This document shows, piece by piece, positions 32,301 through 42,364 of a stretch of DNA of 64,000 nt. The position numbers and the translations under genes were made by a program. Numbering within the stretch: the stretch's first letter is position 1; each line of letters opens with the position of its first letter. A model generated the notes under the pieces. It had not been told where the DNA came from and ran no database searches. It saw only the letters and a list, made by a program, of their open reading frames with translations. This stretch comes from an uncultured Clostridia bacterium (GTDB taxonomy: Bacteria; Bacillota; Clostridia; Oscillospirales; Acutalibacteraceae), in assembly GCA_947625785.1 (NCBI GenBank), contig CANQPS010000016.1, positions 1 to 64,000 of the forward strand, in the 5' to 3' direction.

Positions 32301-34043
32301 GTGAAACGCTTTTTTTCCTTTTTTATTAGTACTGTCTTTTTGATATGTATTTTATGCGATATTCCCGTTTATGCAGATGAATCACAAGAACCTCAGGAAG
32401 ATATACCCGTTTCAGATATAAAAAATATAACAATAGTAAGTACAAATAATATTAATTCATATATAGATGAAAACAACGATAAAAAAAATATCGGACTTAG
32501 TAAAATCCTTGGATTTTACAATTCGATTAATGGCGATATTCTCTTGGACAGTGGTAATTTGTTTTTTGGACAATCAACATATTCTGCTGATAAAGGTAAA
32601 ATAATTGCAAAACTTATTTCATATATGAATTATAGTGCCGTACTGTGTGGTGTAAATGACTGGATTTATGGTAGTGAAAATATAAAACAATTGCAAAAAT
32701 ATTCAAATACGGATTTTATTGCAAGTAATGTTTTATATTTTGAAAACCAAGAAGATTTTTTTGATTTAAGATATAAAATTGTGGAAAAAGATGATATTAA
32801 AATTGGTATATTCGGCGTTATAGATAATTATTACAATTATTCAAATGGCTATGAGTTAAGAAAAGATGTTTATTTTTATGATGAAAAAGAGTATGCAAAT
32901 AATATAACTAAACATTTGCGTGAAACAGAAAAGTGCGATATTATAATTTGTATGGCAAATCTTGAAAATTATATGGATTTTGCCGAAGATGTATCGGGGA
33001 TTGACCTTGTATTATTAAGTACCCGTAATGGCGAAAGTTTAAATCAAAGTATAAATAATACAATATATCTTAGTTGTGCAGAAAATTTATCAGAAGTAGG
33101 CGTTACAGAAATTTCCTTTATGCGAAATAATCAAGATGAAACTAATCTGCTTTTGTCTGCTTCAAGTAAACTGTATTCATATGATGATTTGATTAATACT
33201 CCTTATGATGAGGATTTCCAATATTCTTATAATAGCATCAAAACAGAGCAAAGTGAATATCTGAATACGGTTATTTCAAACACAGATATTATTTTGAATG
33301 GCAATGTTAATGATATACACTATAATCAAACGAGTATTGGTGCATTAATTACAAATGCGTATCTCTTGGAAACAGGTGCAGATATTGCATTTGAACTTTC
33401 CAGTAATATAAAAAATTATACTATCAATAAAGGAAATATCACATTAAATGATTGCATTAGTATATTGGATACCGATATTTATATAGTAACTAAACAATTA
33501 ACAGGTCAGGAAATACTTGATACGCTTGAATTAATGATTGATTTTGCTTTAAAGAATAATAATTTCTACAATAATAATGCCAATAATACAAAGTATCCAC
33601 TTAGTTATATGCAGTTTTCGGGAATGAAAGTGTATTATAATAAAGATAATTTGTTTGGCAGGCGTGTTACTCTTGTGAGAATAGGTAACAGTGATATAAA
33701 CCTCGATAAAGTATATACTGTTGCTATGAGTAATACTTTAAGTAATTCCACTGATTTTCTTATAATTTCCGGTAAGTATGTTAATAGAAAATATTGTACA
33801 TCAGGTGAGGCTATAATTAATTATGTCAGGGAAAATGGAGTTCAGTCAAATATAGGTGCTAACAGGTATATTCAGGAAGAAAAACCTATCGATATACCCC
33901 AGACTACTCCTACGCCCGAAGCAGAAAGTAAATCTTACAGTTATATAGCATATATTTTGTTGGCAGCACTTTTGGCGTCTGCTGTTGGTTCGGTTTATAT
34001 TAAAAACAAAAGTATCATCAGAAACAAAAAGAAAAGGAGATAA
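32301..34043 (+). CDS. Surface-anchored 5'-nucleotidase-like protein with degenerate active site
   Basis: A 580-residue exported protein: signal peptide (FFSFFISTVFLICILCDIPV), a metallophosphoesterase-like domain (residues 40-290), a 5'-nucleotidase C-terminal-type domain (residues 310-530), a Pro/Thr linker (PQTTPTPEAE) and a C-terminal helix with a basic tail. In active UshA/YfkN-type enzymes the metal ligands lie in DxHG, DAGDxxxG and GNHExD. The matching places here read STNNINS, DSGNLFFGQ and CGVNDWIYG, so several ligands appear lost. It may bind nucleotides or have a structural role. GTG start with AAAGGAG upstream. The chorismate mutase gene follows after five bases. Confidence 0.7.
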   Translation: MKRFFSFFISTVFLICILCDIPVYADESQEPQEDIPVSDIKNITIVSTNNINSYIDENNDKKNIGLSKILGFYNSINGDILLDSGNLFFGQSTYSADKGKIIAKLISYMNYSAVLCGVNDWIYGSENIKQLQKYSNTDFIASNVLYFENQEDFFDLRYKIVEKDDIKIGIFGVIDNYYNYSNGYELRKDVYFYDEKEYANNITKHLRETEKCDIIICMANLENYMDFAEDVSGIDLVLLSTRNGESLNQSINNTIYLSCAENLSEVGVTEISFMRNNQDETNLLLSASSKLYSYDDLINTPYDEDFQYSYNSIKTEQSEYLNTVISNTDIILNGNVNDIHYNQTSIGALITNAYLLETGADIAFELSSNIKNYTINKGNITLNDCISILDTDIYIVTKQLTGQEILDTLELMIDFALKNNNFYNNNANNTKYPLSYMQFSGMKVYYNKDNLFGRRVTLVRIGNSDINLDKVYTVAMSNTLSNSTDFLIISGKYVNRKYCTSGEAIINYVRENGVQSNIGANRYIQEEKPIDIPQTTPTPEAESKSYSYIAYILLAALLASAVGSVYIKNKSIIRNKKKRR

Positions 34044-34048
34044 TTTTT

Positions 34049-34339
34049 ATGAAATGTCAGAGTTTAGAAGAAGTTAGGTCAAATATTGATAGAATTGATA
34101 GTGAAATTATTAAATTAATCGCTGAGAGAGGCAATCTTGTAAAGCAAGCATCTGGTTTTAAAAAAGATGAAAATGCTGTTAAAGCTCCAAATCGTGTGGA
34201 AACGGTTATTAAGAATGTTCGTGAAAAAGCTGAATTCTATGGAGCAAGTCCTGATATGATTGAAACTCTATATAGGGAAATGATAAGGCAGTTTGTGCAG
34301 ATGGAGATGAATGAATTTCATAATAATGGTTATCAGTAA
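34049..34339 (+). CDS. Chorismate mutase, AroQ type
   Basis: A 96-residue all-helical protein: VRSNIDRIDSEIIKLIAERG, LVKQASGFKKDE, then a second helix pair ending EMIRQFVQMEMNEF. The conserved Arg of helix 1 (EVRSNID), the Lys of FKK and the Arg/Glu positions of later helices fit AroQ enzymes, which convert chorismate to prephenate. Size matches monofunctional AroQ; isochorismate-pyruvate lyase is an alternative of the same fold. Downstream of a surface protein and upstream of an unknown gene, not in an aromatic operon. Confidence 0.8.
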   Translation: MKCQSLEEVRSNIDRIDSEIIKLIAERGNLVKQASGFKKDENAVKAPNRVETVIKNVREKAEFYGASPDMIETLYREMIRQFVQMEMNEFHNNGYQ

Positions 34340-34351
34340 GGCGGCAATTCT

Positions 34352-34702
34352 ATGACCAATGAACAAAGAGCAGAACAATTATTAAAACTTTATAAATTCG
34401 ATTTTGATAAAATACCAAAATCAGATATAGTAGATTTAATAAATAAAGAAATTAGTAATTATCAAAATGGAAGTTCTGAATATATAAGAGTACTTTGCGG
34501 ATATTTATTGTGTATAGGTGATAAAACAGATGCAAGTTTATTGAAAAAGGTAAAGTATGGTATCAATTTTGATGTTCAATGTATGATTGATTTGGATTGG
34601 ATTGAATGTCTTGAAAATAATACAGATAAATCTGATTTAATAGATTATTTTATTAATTATTATAAAGATTTTCAGGCAACAGATACAGATGATTATTATT
34701 AA
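34352..34702 (+). CDS. Conserved-looking soluble protein of unknown function
   Basis: A 116-residue acidic, soluble protein starting MTNEQRAEQLLKLYKFDFDK and containing SSEYIRVLCGYLLCIGD and YFINYYKDFQATD. I have an impression of similar proteins in other clostridia but cannot name a family. RBS AAGGCGGCAA precedes the ATG, 12 bases after the chorismate mutase stop. Last gene of the operon. Confidence 0.6.
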   Translation: MTNEQRAEQLLKLYKFDFDKIPKSDIVDLINKEISNYQNGSSEYIRVLCGYLLCIGDKTDASLLKKVKYGINFDVQCMIDLDWIECLENNTDKSDLIDYFINYYKDFQATDTDDYY

Positions 34703-34719
34703 TTTTTGTGTAAAAAATT

Positions 34720-34755
34720 CGGCAATTAAATTAAAGGTCAATTGTCGATTATTTT
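34720..34755 (+). terminator. Probable terminator of the nucleotidase operon
   Basis: CGGCAATT (34720-34727) pairs with AATTGTCG (34740-34747), followed by ATTATTTT. The T-run is weak. Confidence 0.45.
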
Positions 34756-35035
34756 GTATTAAATATTAATTTTTATAAATATAATCTTCCACAAATTCAA
34801 TAGTTTTAAAAACTTTATCTGAGATAAAGTTTGTGTTCTAATTTACCTTTAGACGATTTCTGTAATGATACTCAATGCAACAAATAGGAAATTATAGATG
34901 AGCTAAATAGTATTAATTATTAATACAATAAAAAATTTAAATAAAATAATAAACATTGAAACAGTGGCTTTATTGAAACGGCTGTTTCTATATGCCTGCT
35001 AACAAAATAAGTTTTCGCAAAATTTTAAGAAATAC
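34756..35035. other. Non-coding stretch before the str operon, with two hairpins
   Basis: No coding region. A perfect 11-base stem AAACTTTATCT-G-AGATAAAGTTT lies at 34810-34832, and GAAACAG/CTGTTTC pair at 34958-34964 and 34982-34988. Their roles are unclear. Confidence 0.5.
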
Positions 35036-35103
35036 TTGACAAAAATAAGGTATATGTGTTAGAATTAACGAGTATGGGCGATAGTGTCGTTGTACCCATT
35101 TTT
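35036..35103 (+). promoter_or_regulatory. str operon promoter and leader hairpin
   Basis: TTGACA (35036-35041), 18-base spacer, TAGAAT (35060-35065). The transcript leader soon contains ATGGG...CCCAT with an inner CGATAGTGTCG, followed by TTTTT (about 35074-35104). A short terminator-like leader such as this could attenuate ribosomal-protein expression. The long (about 165-base) leader beyond it holds no gene. Confidence 0.6.
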
Positions 35104-35238
35104 GAAAAGGATAATGTACAATGTCCCGCTTTATTCAGATTATTTGTAAAAATATTTGAATATAATGTCTGCTGTTGACTGGATTTACTATAAATCTGTT
35201 GACATATATTTTTTAATTTTTAAAGAGGAGGTGTCATA

Positions 35239-35667
35239 ATGCCAACCTTTAACCAATTAGTTCGTAAGGGTAGAGAAGTTACTGAAAAGAAAGCCAAAGC
35301 TCCTGCACTTTTAAAGGGCTGGAACTCAAAAAAGCGTAAGGCTATCGACCAGAATTCTCCGCAAAAAAGAGGTGTATGTACTGCTGTTAAAACTGCTACA
35401 CCTAAAAAGCCTAACTCAGCTTTAAGAAAAATTGCCAGAGTAAGACTTTCAAACGGCATAGAGGTTACATCATATATTCCGGGCGTTGGCCATAACTTAC
35501 AGGAACACAGTGTCGTTCTTATAAGAGGCGGACGTGTAAAGGATTTACCTGGTGTTCGTTACCATATTATAAGAGGTACACTCGATGCTCAGGGCGTTGC
35601 AAAGCGTATGCAGGCTCGTTCAAAGTACGGTGCTAAGCGTCCAAAGGCGGGTGCCGCAAAGAAATAA
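35239..35667 (+). CDS. rpsL: 30S ribosomal protein S12
   Basis: A 142-residue S12 with [11 protein letters not shown] at the start, [11 protein letters not shown] and [17 protein letters not shown] in the decoding-site loop, and the Lys residues changed in streptomycin-resistant mutants in their wild-type form. The insertion between LVRKGR and SPQ ([14 protein letters not shown]) is usual for Firmicutes. RBS AGGAGG. First gene of rpsL-rpsG-fusA-tuf; rpoBC and a ribosomal L7Ae-like gene are not directly upstream. Confidence 0.98.
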   Translation: MPTFNQLVRKGREVTEKKAKAPALLKGWNSKKRKAIDQNSPQKRGVCTAVKTATPKKPNSALRKIARVRLSNGIEVTSYIPGVGHNLQEHSVVLIRGGRVKDLPGVRYHIIRGTLDAQGVAKRMQARSKYGAKRPKAGAAKK

Positions 35668-35778
35668 GAATTTGACAAGTTTATCTACGCAAATACAGAG
35701 CGTTTTATTATATATATATTTTACCCTCTGTATTGGCAAACGGGAATTTGTTATTTTCGAGTACCGATGAATTCATTC

Positions 35779-35796
35779 TGACACATATATGTGTCA
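35779..35796. repeat. 18-bp perfect palindrome in the rpsL-rpsG spacer
   Basis: TGACACATATATGTGTCA, 29 bases before the rpsG start. In RNA it would form a short hairpin just ahead of the Shine-Dalgarno sequence, so translational control is possible. Confidence 0.6.
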
Positions 35797-35824
35797 ACAA
35801 CAAATGTGAAGGAGGGAAGTTAAT

Positions 35825-36295
35825 ATGCCAAGAAGAGGTTCAGTTGCTAAAAGAGATGTTCTGCCGGATCCATTGTATAACTCAAAACTCGTTACCCGTC
35901 TTATCAATAATGTAATGTATGACGGTAAAAAGGGTGTTGCTCAAAAAATCGTTTATGGTGCTTTTGAAATTGTAGGCGAAAAAACAGGCAAAGACCCACT
36001 CGAAGTTTTTGAGGCCGCTATGGAAAATGTTATGCCGCTTTTAGAGTGTAAGGCTCGTCGTGTAGGCGGTGCTACTTACCAAGTTCCTATGGATGTAAGA
36101 CCAGAAAGAAAGCAAACATTAGGTCTTCGTTGGATTTCTGTTTATTCAAGACAAAGATCAGAAAAAACAATGAAGGAGAGATTAGCCGGAGAAATCATTG
36201 ACGCCCTTAACAGCACAGGCGGTGCTTTCAAGAAGCGTGAAGATATGCATAAAATGGCAGAGGCTAATAAGGCATTCGCTCATTACAGATGGTAA
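35825..36295 (+). CDS. rpsG: 30S ribosomal protein S7
   Basis: A 156-residue S7, the head-domain assembly protein: [40 protein letters not shown], and [15 protein letters not shown], all standard. RBS GGAGGGA. The 157-base spacer from rpsL is longer than usual and holds an 18-base palindrome. Confidence 0.98.
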   Translation: MPRRGSVAKRDVLPDPLYNSKLVTRLINNVMYDGKKGVAQKIVYGAFEIVGEKTGKDPLEVFEAAMENVMPLLECKARRVGGATYQVPMDVRPERKQTLGLRWISVYSRQRSEKTMKERLAGEIIDALNSTGGAFKKREDMHKMAEANKAFAHYRW

Positions 36296-36417
36296 TTTTA
36301 ATTATCTGGGTGAATGTATTGATATTATATTGACAATAATTTATTATATGTCAGATTTTCAAGATAATATTTCGTGTTTGTTTTGGAAAAATAAAACTTA
36401 AAAAGGAGGATACCGAG

Positions 36418-38517
36418 ATGGCAAGACAAGTTCCACTCGAACTAACAAGAAATATAGGTATTATGGCTCACATTGATGCCGGAAAAACTACTACTACTGA
36501 GCGTATCCTCTTCTACACCGGTATAAATCACAAAATAGGTGAGGTTCACGATGGTGCTGCTACTATGGACTGGATGGTTCAGGAGCAAGAAAGAGGTATT
36601 ACAATTACTTCTGCGGCTACTACTTGTTTTTGGAAAGACAGTCAGGGCAGACAAAACAGAATTAACATCATAGATACTCCTGGTCACGTTGACTTTACGG
36701 TTGAAGTTGAGCGTTCACTTAGAGTTCTTGACGGCTCTGTAACAGTTCTTTGTGCCAAGGGCGGTGTTGAGCCGCAGTCTGAAACTGTATGGCGTCAGGC
36801 TGATAAATACGGCGTTCCTCGTATGGCCTATGTAAATAAAATGGACATTATGGGTGCTGATTTCTATCGTGTTGTTAATATGATGAGAGACAGACTTAAA
36901 TGTAACGCTGTTCCTATACAATTACCAATCGGTGCAGAAGATACTTTCAAGGGAATTGTTGACCTTGTAGATATGACTGCCGACGTATATTATGATGATA
37001 TAGGTAAGGATATGAGAGTAGAAGAAATTCCTGATGATATGAAGGAATTAGCTAATAAATATCATTCCGAACTTATTGAATTTATTGTTGAGCAAGACGA
37101 AGATTTAATGATGGCTTATCTTGAAGATGGTTCAGAACCTTCAAAAGAGGACGTTAAGAGAATTATTCGTAAATGTACAATAGATAATACAATGGTACCT
37201 GTTGTTTGCGGTACTTCATATAGAAATAAGGGCGTTCAAAAGTTACTTGACGCTATTGTTGATTATATGCCTGCTCCAACAGATGTTCCTGCTATTAAGG
37301 GTATTAACCCTGAAACAGAAGAAGAAGTTATCTGTCACTCAACAGATGATGAGCCTTTTGCGGCTCTTGCATTTAAAATTGCAACAGACCCATTCGTTGG
37401 TAAACTTTGCTTTTTCAGAGTTTATTCGGGTTCTATCGAGGCAGGTACAACTGTTTACAACTCATCTAAGGATAACAATGAGAGAATTGGCAGAATACTT
37501 CAAATGCACGCTAATCAAAGAAAAGATATAGATGTAGTATATGCAGGTGATATAGCTGCTGCCGTAGGTCTTAAAAATACTACAACAGGTGATACCCTAT
37601 GCACAGAGAAAAATCCTGTTATTCTTGAATCTATGGAATTCCCAGAGCCGGTTATTCGTGTTGCTATTGAACCGAAAACCAAGGCAGGTCAGGAAAAAAT
37701 GGGTATAGCTCTTGCTAAACTCGCCGAAGAAGACCCAACATTCAAGGCTTATACCGATGAAGAAACAGGTCAAACCATTATCGCCGGTATGGGTGAATTA
37801 CACCTTGAAATTATCGTAGACAGACTTCTCCGTGAATTTAAAGTAGAGGCTAATATCGGTAAACCACAAGTTGCTTACAAGGAAACAATTCGCAGAAATG
37901 CTGATGTTGACCAAAAATATGCTCGTCAGTCAGGCGGTAAAGGTCAATACGGTCACGTTAAAATTAAGGTTGAACCTAACCCTACTAAGGGCTATGAGTT
38001 CGTAAATGCTGTTGTCGGCGGTGCTATTCCTAAGGAATACATTCCGGCTGTTGATGCCGGTATTCAGGGAGCTATGCTTTCAGGCGTACTTGCAGGATAC
38101 AATGTTGTTGATGTTAAGGTTACACTTTATGATGGTTCTTATCACGAAGTTGACTCATCAGAAATGGCATTTAAGATTGCCGGTTCTATCGCATTCAAAG
38201 AGGCTATGAAAAAGGCAGACCCTGTAATTCTTGAACCTATTATGAAGGTTACGGTTATCGTACCTGAGGAATATATGGGTGATATCATCGGAGATATTAA
38301 TTCTCGTCGTGGTATGATTCAGGGTATGGAGGCTATTGCCGGTGCTCAAAGAATTAATTCTATGGTACCGCTCTCTGAGATGTTCGGCTATGCAACAGAT
38401 ATGCGTTCTAAAACACAGGGAAGAGGTCAATATGTTATGGAACCAAGCCATTATGCAGAAGTTCCAAAGAATATTGCCGAAAATATTATATCATCTCGTG
38501 TTAAAAAAGCTGAATAA
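36418..38517 (+). CDS. fusA: Elongation factor G
   Basis: A 699-residue translocase with G1 [16 protein letters not shown]2 [10 protein letters not shown]3 [17 protein letters not shown]4 YVNKMDI, and domains II-V ending in [14 protein letters not shown] and [12 protein letters not shown]. Length and motifs are normal for bacterial EF-G1. RBS AAAGGAGGA. In the str operon after rpsG. Confidence 0.98.
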   Translation: MARQVPLELTRNIGIMAHIDAGKTTTTERILFYTGINHKIGEVHDGAATMDWMVQEQERGITITSAATTCFWKDSQGRQNRINIIDTPGHVDFTVEVERSLRVLDGSVTVLCAKGGVEPQSETVWRQADKYGVPRMAYVNKMDIMGADFYRVVNMMRDRLKCNAVPIQLPIGAEDTFKGIVDLVDMTADVYYDDIGKDMRVEEIPDDMKELANKYHSELIEFIVEQDEDLMMAYLEDGSEPSKEDVKRIIRKCTIDNTMVPVVCGTSYRNKGVQKLLDAIVDYMPAPTDVPAIKGINPETEEEVICHSTDDEPFAALAFKIATDPFVGKLCFFRVYSGSIEAGTTVYNSSKDNNERIGRILQMHANQRKDIDVVYAGDIAAAVGLKNTTTGDTLCTEKNPVILESMEFPEPVIRVAIEPKTKAGQEKMGIALAKLAEEDPTFKAYTDEETGQTIIAGMGELHLEIIVDRLLREFKVEANIGKPQVAYKETIRRNADVDQKYARQSGGKGQYGHVKIKVEPNPTKGYEFVNAVVGGAIPKEYIPAVDAGIQGAMLSGVLAGYNVVDVKVTLYDGSYHEVDSSEMAFKIAGSIAFKEAMKKADPVILEPIMKVTVIVPEEYMGDIIGDINSRRGMIQGMEAIAGAQRINSMVPLSEMFGYATDMRSKTQGRGQYVMEPSHYAEVPKNIAENIISSRVKKAE

Positions 38518-38542
38518 TTTTAGTTGAATTCTAAATTCACTA

Positions 38543-38571
38543 TTGATTTTTTGTGTATTCTCTGCTAAAAT
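38543..38571 (+). promoter_or_regulatory. Possible internal promoter for tuf
   Basis: TTGATT (38543-38548), 17-base spacer, TAAAAT (38566-38571) in the 109-base fusA-tuf gap. An extra tuf promoter here would match the need for excess EF-Tu. Confidence 0.55.
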
Positions 38572-38626
38572 TGTAGAGAGTACACAAAGTGTATATTATA
38601 ATTATTTTTAAAGGGAGGAAATTCCA

Positions 38627-39829
38627 ATGTCAAAGGCAAAATTTGAAAGAAATAAGCCACACGTTAATATCGGTACAATTGGTCACGTTGACCACGGTAA
38701 GACAACTCTTACAGCTGCTATCACTAAGGTTCTTAACCTTGAAGGTGATGCTGATTTCGTTGATTACGCTAATATCGATAAGGCTCCGGAAGAAAGAGAG
38801 CGTGGTATAACAATTAATACAGCTCACGTTGAATATCAAACAGCAACTCGTCACTATGCACACGTTGACTGTCCAGGTCACGCAGACTATGTAAAGAATA
38901 TGATTACAGGTGCTGCTCAAATGGACGGTGCTATCCTCGTTGTATCTGCTGCTGATGGCCCAATGCCACAGACAAGAGAGCATATACTTCTTTCTCGTCA
39001 GGTTGGCGTTCCTTATATCGTAGTATTTATGAACAAGGTTGACCAAGTTGATGACGAAGAACTTCTCGACCTCGTTGAGATGGAAATTCGTGAACTCCTC
39101 GATGAATATGAATTTCCAGGTGATGATACACCAATCATTCGTGGTTCTGCATTCCTTGCTCTTGATTCTGCATCTAAGGACCCTTCTGCTCCTGAATACA
39201 AGTGTATCCACGAGCTTATGGACGCTGTTGACACCTTTATCCCAACACCGGAGCGTAAGGCTGACCTTCCATTCCTTATGCCTGTTGAAGATGTATTCAC
39301 AATTACAGGCCGTGGTACAGTTGCTACCGGTAGAGTTGAGCGTGGTCAATTAAAGCTCTCAGAAGAAGTTGAGATAGTTGGTCTTTCAGAAGAAAGAAAG
39401 AAGACTGTTGTAACAGGTATCGAAATGTTCAGAAAGTTACTTGACTTTGCTGAGGCTGGAGATAATATTGGTGTTCTTCTCCGTGGTATTCAAAGAAATG
39501 AAATCCAAAGAGGTCAAGTACTTGCAAAGCCTGGTACAATTCACCCTCATACAAAGTTTAAAGGACAAGTTTATGTTCTTACAAAAGAAGAGGGTGGACG
39601 CCATACTCCATTCTTTAACAACTATCGTCCACAATTCTATTTCAGAACAACAGACGTTACAGGTGTTATTTCCCTTCCAGAAGGCACAGAAATGTGTATG
39701 CCTGGTGATAACGTTGTTATGGACGTTGAACTTATTACACCAATCGCTATTGAAGAAGGACTTCGTTTCGCTATCCGTGAGGGCGGCAGAACAGTAGGTT
39801 CAGGCGTTGTTACAGCTATTAACGCTTAA
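38627..39829 (+). CDS. tuf: Elongation factor Tu
   Basis: A 400-residue EF-Tu with [15 protein letters not shown] (G1), [15 protein letters not shown] (G2), [15 protein letters not shown] (G3), [10 protein letters not shown] (G4), and the C-terminal domain ending [13 protein letters not shown]. Codon use is strongly biased, as expected of the most abundant protein. RBS AAGGGAGGA. A strong terminator follows. Confidence 0.98.
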   Translation: MSKAKFERNKPHVNIGTIGHVDHGKTTLTAAITKVLNLEGDADFVDYANIDKAPEERERGITINTAHVEYQTATRHYAHVDCPGHADYVKNMITGAAQMDGAILVVSAADGPMPQTREHILLSRQVGVPYIVVFMNKVDQVDDEELLDLVEMEIRELLDEYEFPGDDTPIIRGSAFLALDSASKDPSAPEYKCIHELMDAVDTFIPTPERKADLPFLMPVEDVFTITGRGTVATGRVERGQLKLSEEVEIVGLSEERKKTVVTGIEMFRKLLDFAEAGDNIGVLLRGIQRNEIQRGQVLAKPGTIHPHTKFKGQVYVLTKEEGGRHTPFFNNYRPQFYFRTTDVTGVISLPEGTEMCMPGDNVVMDVELITPIAIEEGLRFAIREGGRTVGSGVVTAINA

Positions 39830-39857
39830 TTTTCTTTCACAAGATTAGTTTAATATT

Positions 39858-39889
39858 ACTGCCCTGTAATTTTTACAGGGCAGTTTTTG
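39858..39889 (+). terminator. str operon terminator
   Basis: ACTGCCCTGTA (39858-39868), five-base loop, TACAGGGCAGT (39874-39884), then TTTTT. Confidence 0.95.
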
Positions 39890-39981
39890 TTTTTTGTAAA
39901 AATTTGTTGTTTTTTATAAGTCCTAAATGAACCTGAAATTGTCTATTTTATAGAACTATTTTGAAAGGAGTTTTTTTAGAT

Positions 39982-42309
39982 ATGAGCGTTATAGATGAAC
40001 AGCTTATCGCTTTGGTAAATGGTGCGAAAGATAAAGATTCAAGAGCCATTGAATTTTTGTACAATGAATTTTATAGTGATGTGTATTATATTTGCTATAA
40101 GATTTTGGGTAATCAGGAGGACGCAATGGATATTGCCCAAGAAACTTTCTTGGAAGCCTTTATAGGTATAGATAATCTTAATAATCCATTGAGTTTTAAA
40201 TTCTGGATTTGCAGAATAGCTACAAATAAATCATTTAATTTTTTGAAGCGTTCCAATAGAATTTCTTTGCAAACACCCGAAACTATTGAACAATTTTTAG
40301 ATGTTGAAGATGTACAAGCCAATCCGGAAGATGTTGTAATCGATAGTGATGTAAAATATACTCTCGAAAGTATTATGTCGAGATTGCCGGATGAGCAAAG
40401 GAGAACATTATTTTTATTTTATTATGAAGAAATGTCCGTTAAGGAAATTGCACAATTATATCAATGTCCTGAGAGTACAATAAAAAGTCGTTTGAGCTAT
40501 GCAAGAAAATTTATGCGTAAAGAAGTAGAAAGACTTGAAAATGAGGGCTATAAATTAAGATGTTTAACAGCATTACCGTTTTTATTTGCCTTGTTTAACG
40601 CAGAAAAATCTTCAACAATGATTGTGGGACAAGGTGATATAATAGGTGCATTAAATGCGTATATTTCGTCTGTTCCGACAGTCAATGCAAATAATAACGG
40701 TTATCCAAATTATGATATTCCTAATAATATTGCCCAGCCTAATCCGGTGTCAAAATTATATACAATTTCAAAAATATCTAAAAGTGCAAAAATTGCTGCT
40801 GCGGTAGTTGGTTCGGTCGTTGTGATTTCGGGTGCGGTGCTTGCGGGCACTTTGATACATAACCATAATAAAAATGAAATTCCAACAGATAATGATATAG
40901 TATCTCAAATTACAGATGAAAACAGTAAGCCAAGCAATAATAGCAGCGAATTGGACGATATAACAAGTAATGATGATGATGAAACAATATCAAATCCCGA
41001 TGAAGATAATTCATATATTAAATGGCAGTTTAGGGAAGTAGATGTCCCAAAATTTGAAAATTCAACATATGTTGAAGTTATGCCTTATAAAGATGCAGAA
41101 TCTCTTGATGACGAAAAAAGACAGAAAAAAGAAAAAATATCTACACCATCTTTTTATGTTGATGTCGAAAGTGCAAAAAATAAATTAAAAAATAATAATC
41201 TTATGAAAAGTGAATTTGAATTTTCAGATATTGGTATTGAATCGCAGGATGTTTGTATTTTTGATGGAATGGGTGTACAAGTAAAGTATACAGTTGACGA
41301 TGGCATATACGGTTATAAGTTAGGAACGGTAGAAGATAAATCCACTCTTAATTTTTACGATTATGATTTTATATTTGAATCACAACAAGTATATAGTCAA
41401 TATAATACCCCTAATCATTATGAAATCTCTATTGAAAGCGATAAAATGTCGCAAGATGATATTTATAATATAGTTAAAGATGTATTTGGGGAAGAATTGG
41501 CTCAGTGGAGTGTTTACGGAAAAACAGATAAAGAAGTGAAGAAAGATGAAAATTCTTATTATGTGGAAGTAGAAACTCCTGACGGCAAATGTAAATATTT
41601 TTTGTCAAGGTTAATCAGCAGAGATGATGATAATGCACCATATAAATTCTCTTTAAATATTAGAATAAAAGACAGTGGAATAACCCTAAATTCAAGCAGT
41701 ATAGGAGCATATCAGCACTATGCGAACGGATATACTCCATTTGAAATGGATATATCATTGGCAGATTTATTTCAATCAGATGTTGGAAGTACGGATTTAA
41801 ATAAACCAATGGAATTTTTTAATAAGGCACTTGATTCCACAGGTGAAAAAACATTTGCATATACTGTTTTAACTACTGTTGTAAAAAAGTATATAAAATA
41901 TAGCGATGGCTCTGTATATAATTATTATGAGATAGAAGGGGGACAAGGACTTCAAGAAAATATGGGTGTAATCTACTATTCGGGAAGTTTCGGGTTAACT
42001 CTTGATGCCTTTAAAAATGCAGACGGCGATATAAATGTTAATGAATTTGAATTAGATGTGCCTACCGGATTTGCCGAAGAAAGCAGCGAACTTCAAAAGT
42101 TAGCAATAAAAAAAGCAAGTGAAATCTTGGGATTGCCGGAAAGTGAACTCTATGAAAATATTGAAGAAGATACGCATCGTACTGTCACATATGAGGTAGT
42201 AAAAGAAATAAAGTTATTTAATCAGACATTACCGGAAGCAGATATAGGTTTTACTATATACAAAGATGATAGTTCGAGTAGTTTTTTCGTTCGATATGAA
42301 TATGATTAA
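39982..42309 (+). CDS. Membrane-tethered ECF sigma factor fused to a large extracytoplasmic domain
   Basis: A 775-residue single polypeptide. Residues 15-90 form sigma-70 region 2 (FLYNEFYSDVYYICYKIL, EDAMDIAQETFLEAF) and 120-175 form region 4 (RLPDEQRRTLFLFYYEEMSV, SVKEIAQLYQCPESTIKSRL). A linker rich in Asn/Pro leads to one membrane helix (about residues 266-290, IAAAVVGSVVVISGAVLAG). About 480 extracytoplasmic residues follow, starting with an acidic linker and containing repeated beta-strand patterns. ATG 39982 follows AAAGGAG. No separate anti-sigma gene is adjacent. The outer domain may act as an in-cis sensor or anti-sigma. Regulation and regulon are unknown. Confidence 0.85.
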   Translation: MSVIDEQLIALVNGAKDKDSRAIEFLYNEFYSDVYYICYKILGNQEDAMDIAQETFLEAFIGIDNLNNPLSFKFWICRIATNKSFNFLKRSNRISLQTPETIEQFLDVEDVQANPEDVVIDSDVKYTLESIMSRLPDEQRRTLFLFYYEEMSVKEIAQLYQCPESTIKSRLSYARKFMRKEVERLENEGYKLRCLTALPFLFALFNAEKSSTMIVGQGDIIGALNAYISSVPTVNANNNGYPNYDIPNNIAQPNPVSKLYTISKISKSAKIAAAVVGSVVVISGAVLAGTLIHNHNKNEIPTDNDIVSQITDENSKPSNNSSELDDITSNDDDETISNPDEDNSYIKWQFREVDVPKFENSTYVEVMPYKDAESLDDEKRQKKEKISTPSFYVDVESAKNKLKNNNLMKSEFEFSDIGIESQDVCIFDGMGVQVKYTVDDGIYGYKLGTVEDKSTLNFYDYDFIFESQQVYSQYNTPNHYEISIESDKMSQDDIYNIVKDVFGEELAQWSVYGKTDKEVKKDENSYYVEVETPDGKCKYFLSRLISRDDDNAPYKFSLNIRIKDSGITLNSSSIGAYQHYANGYTPFEMDISLADLFQSDVGSTDLNKPMEFFNKALDSTGEKTFAYTVLTTVVKKYIKYSDGSVYNYYEIEGGQGLQENMGVIYYSGSFGLTLDAFKNADGDINVNEFELDVPTGFAEESSELQKLAIKKASEILGLPESELYENIEEDTHRTVTYEVVKEIKLFNQTLPEADIGFTIYKDDSSSSFFVRYEYD

Positions 42310-42324
42310 TATAATAAAATAATC

Positions 42325-42362
42325 AATCTCACCGAAAATAGTATTTTCGGTGAGATTTTTTT
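42325..42362. terminator. Bidirectional terminator between the sigma factor and the methyltransferase gene
   Basis: AATCTCACCGAAAATA (42325-42340) and TATTTTCGGTGAGATT (42342-42357) form a nearly perfect palindrome, followed by TTTTTT. Confidence 0.88.
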
Positions 42363-42364
42363 CA

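Noticed and set aside
38630-39349. 239-codon minus-strand frame opposite tuf
   Set aside because: An artefact of the strong codon bias of tuf on the other strand.
39900-39981. ECF-type autoregulated promoter (AAC...CGT) before the membrane-tethered sigma factor
   Set aside because: TGAACC is present near 39928, but no suitable -10 motif lies at the required 16-base distance.
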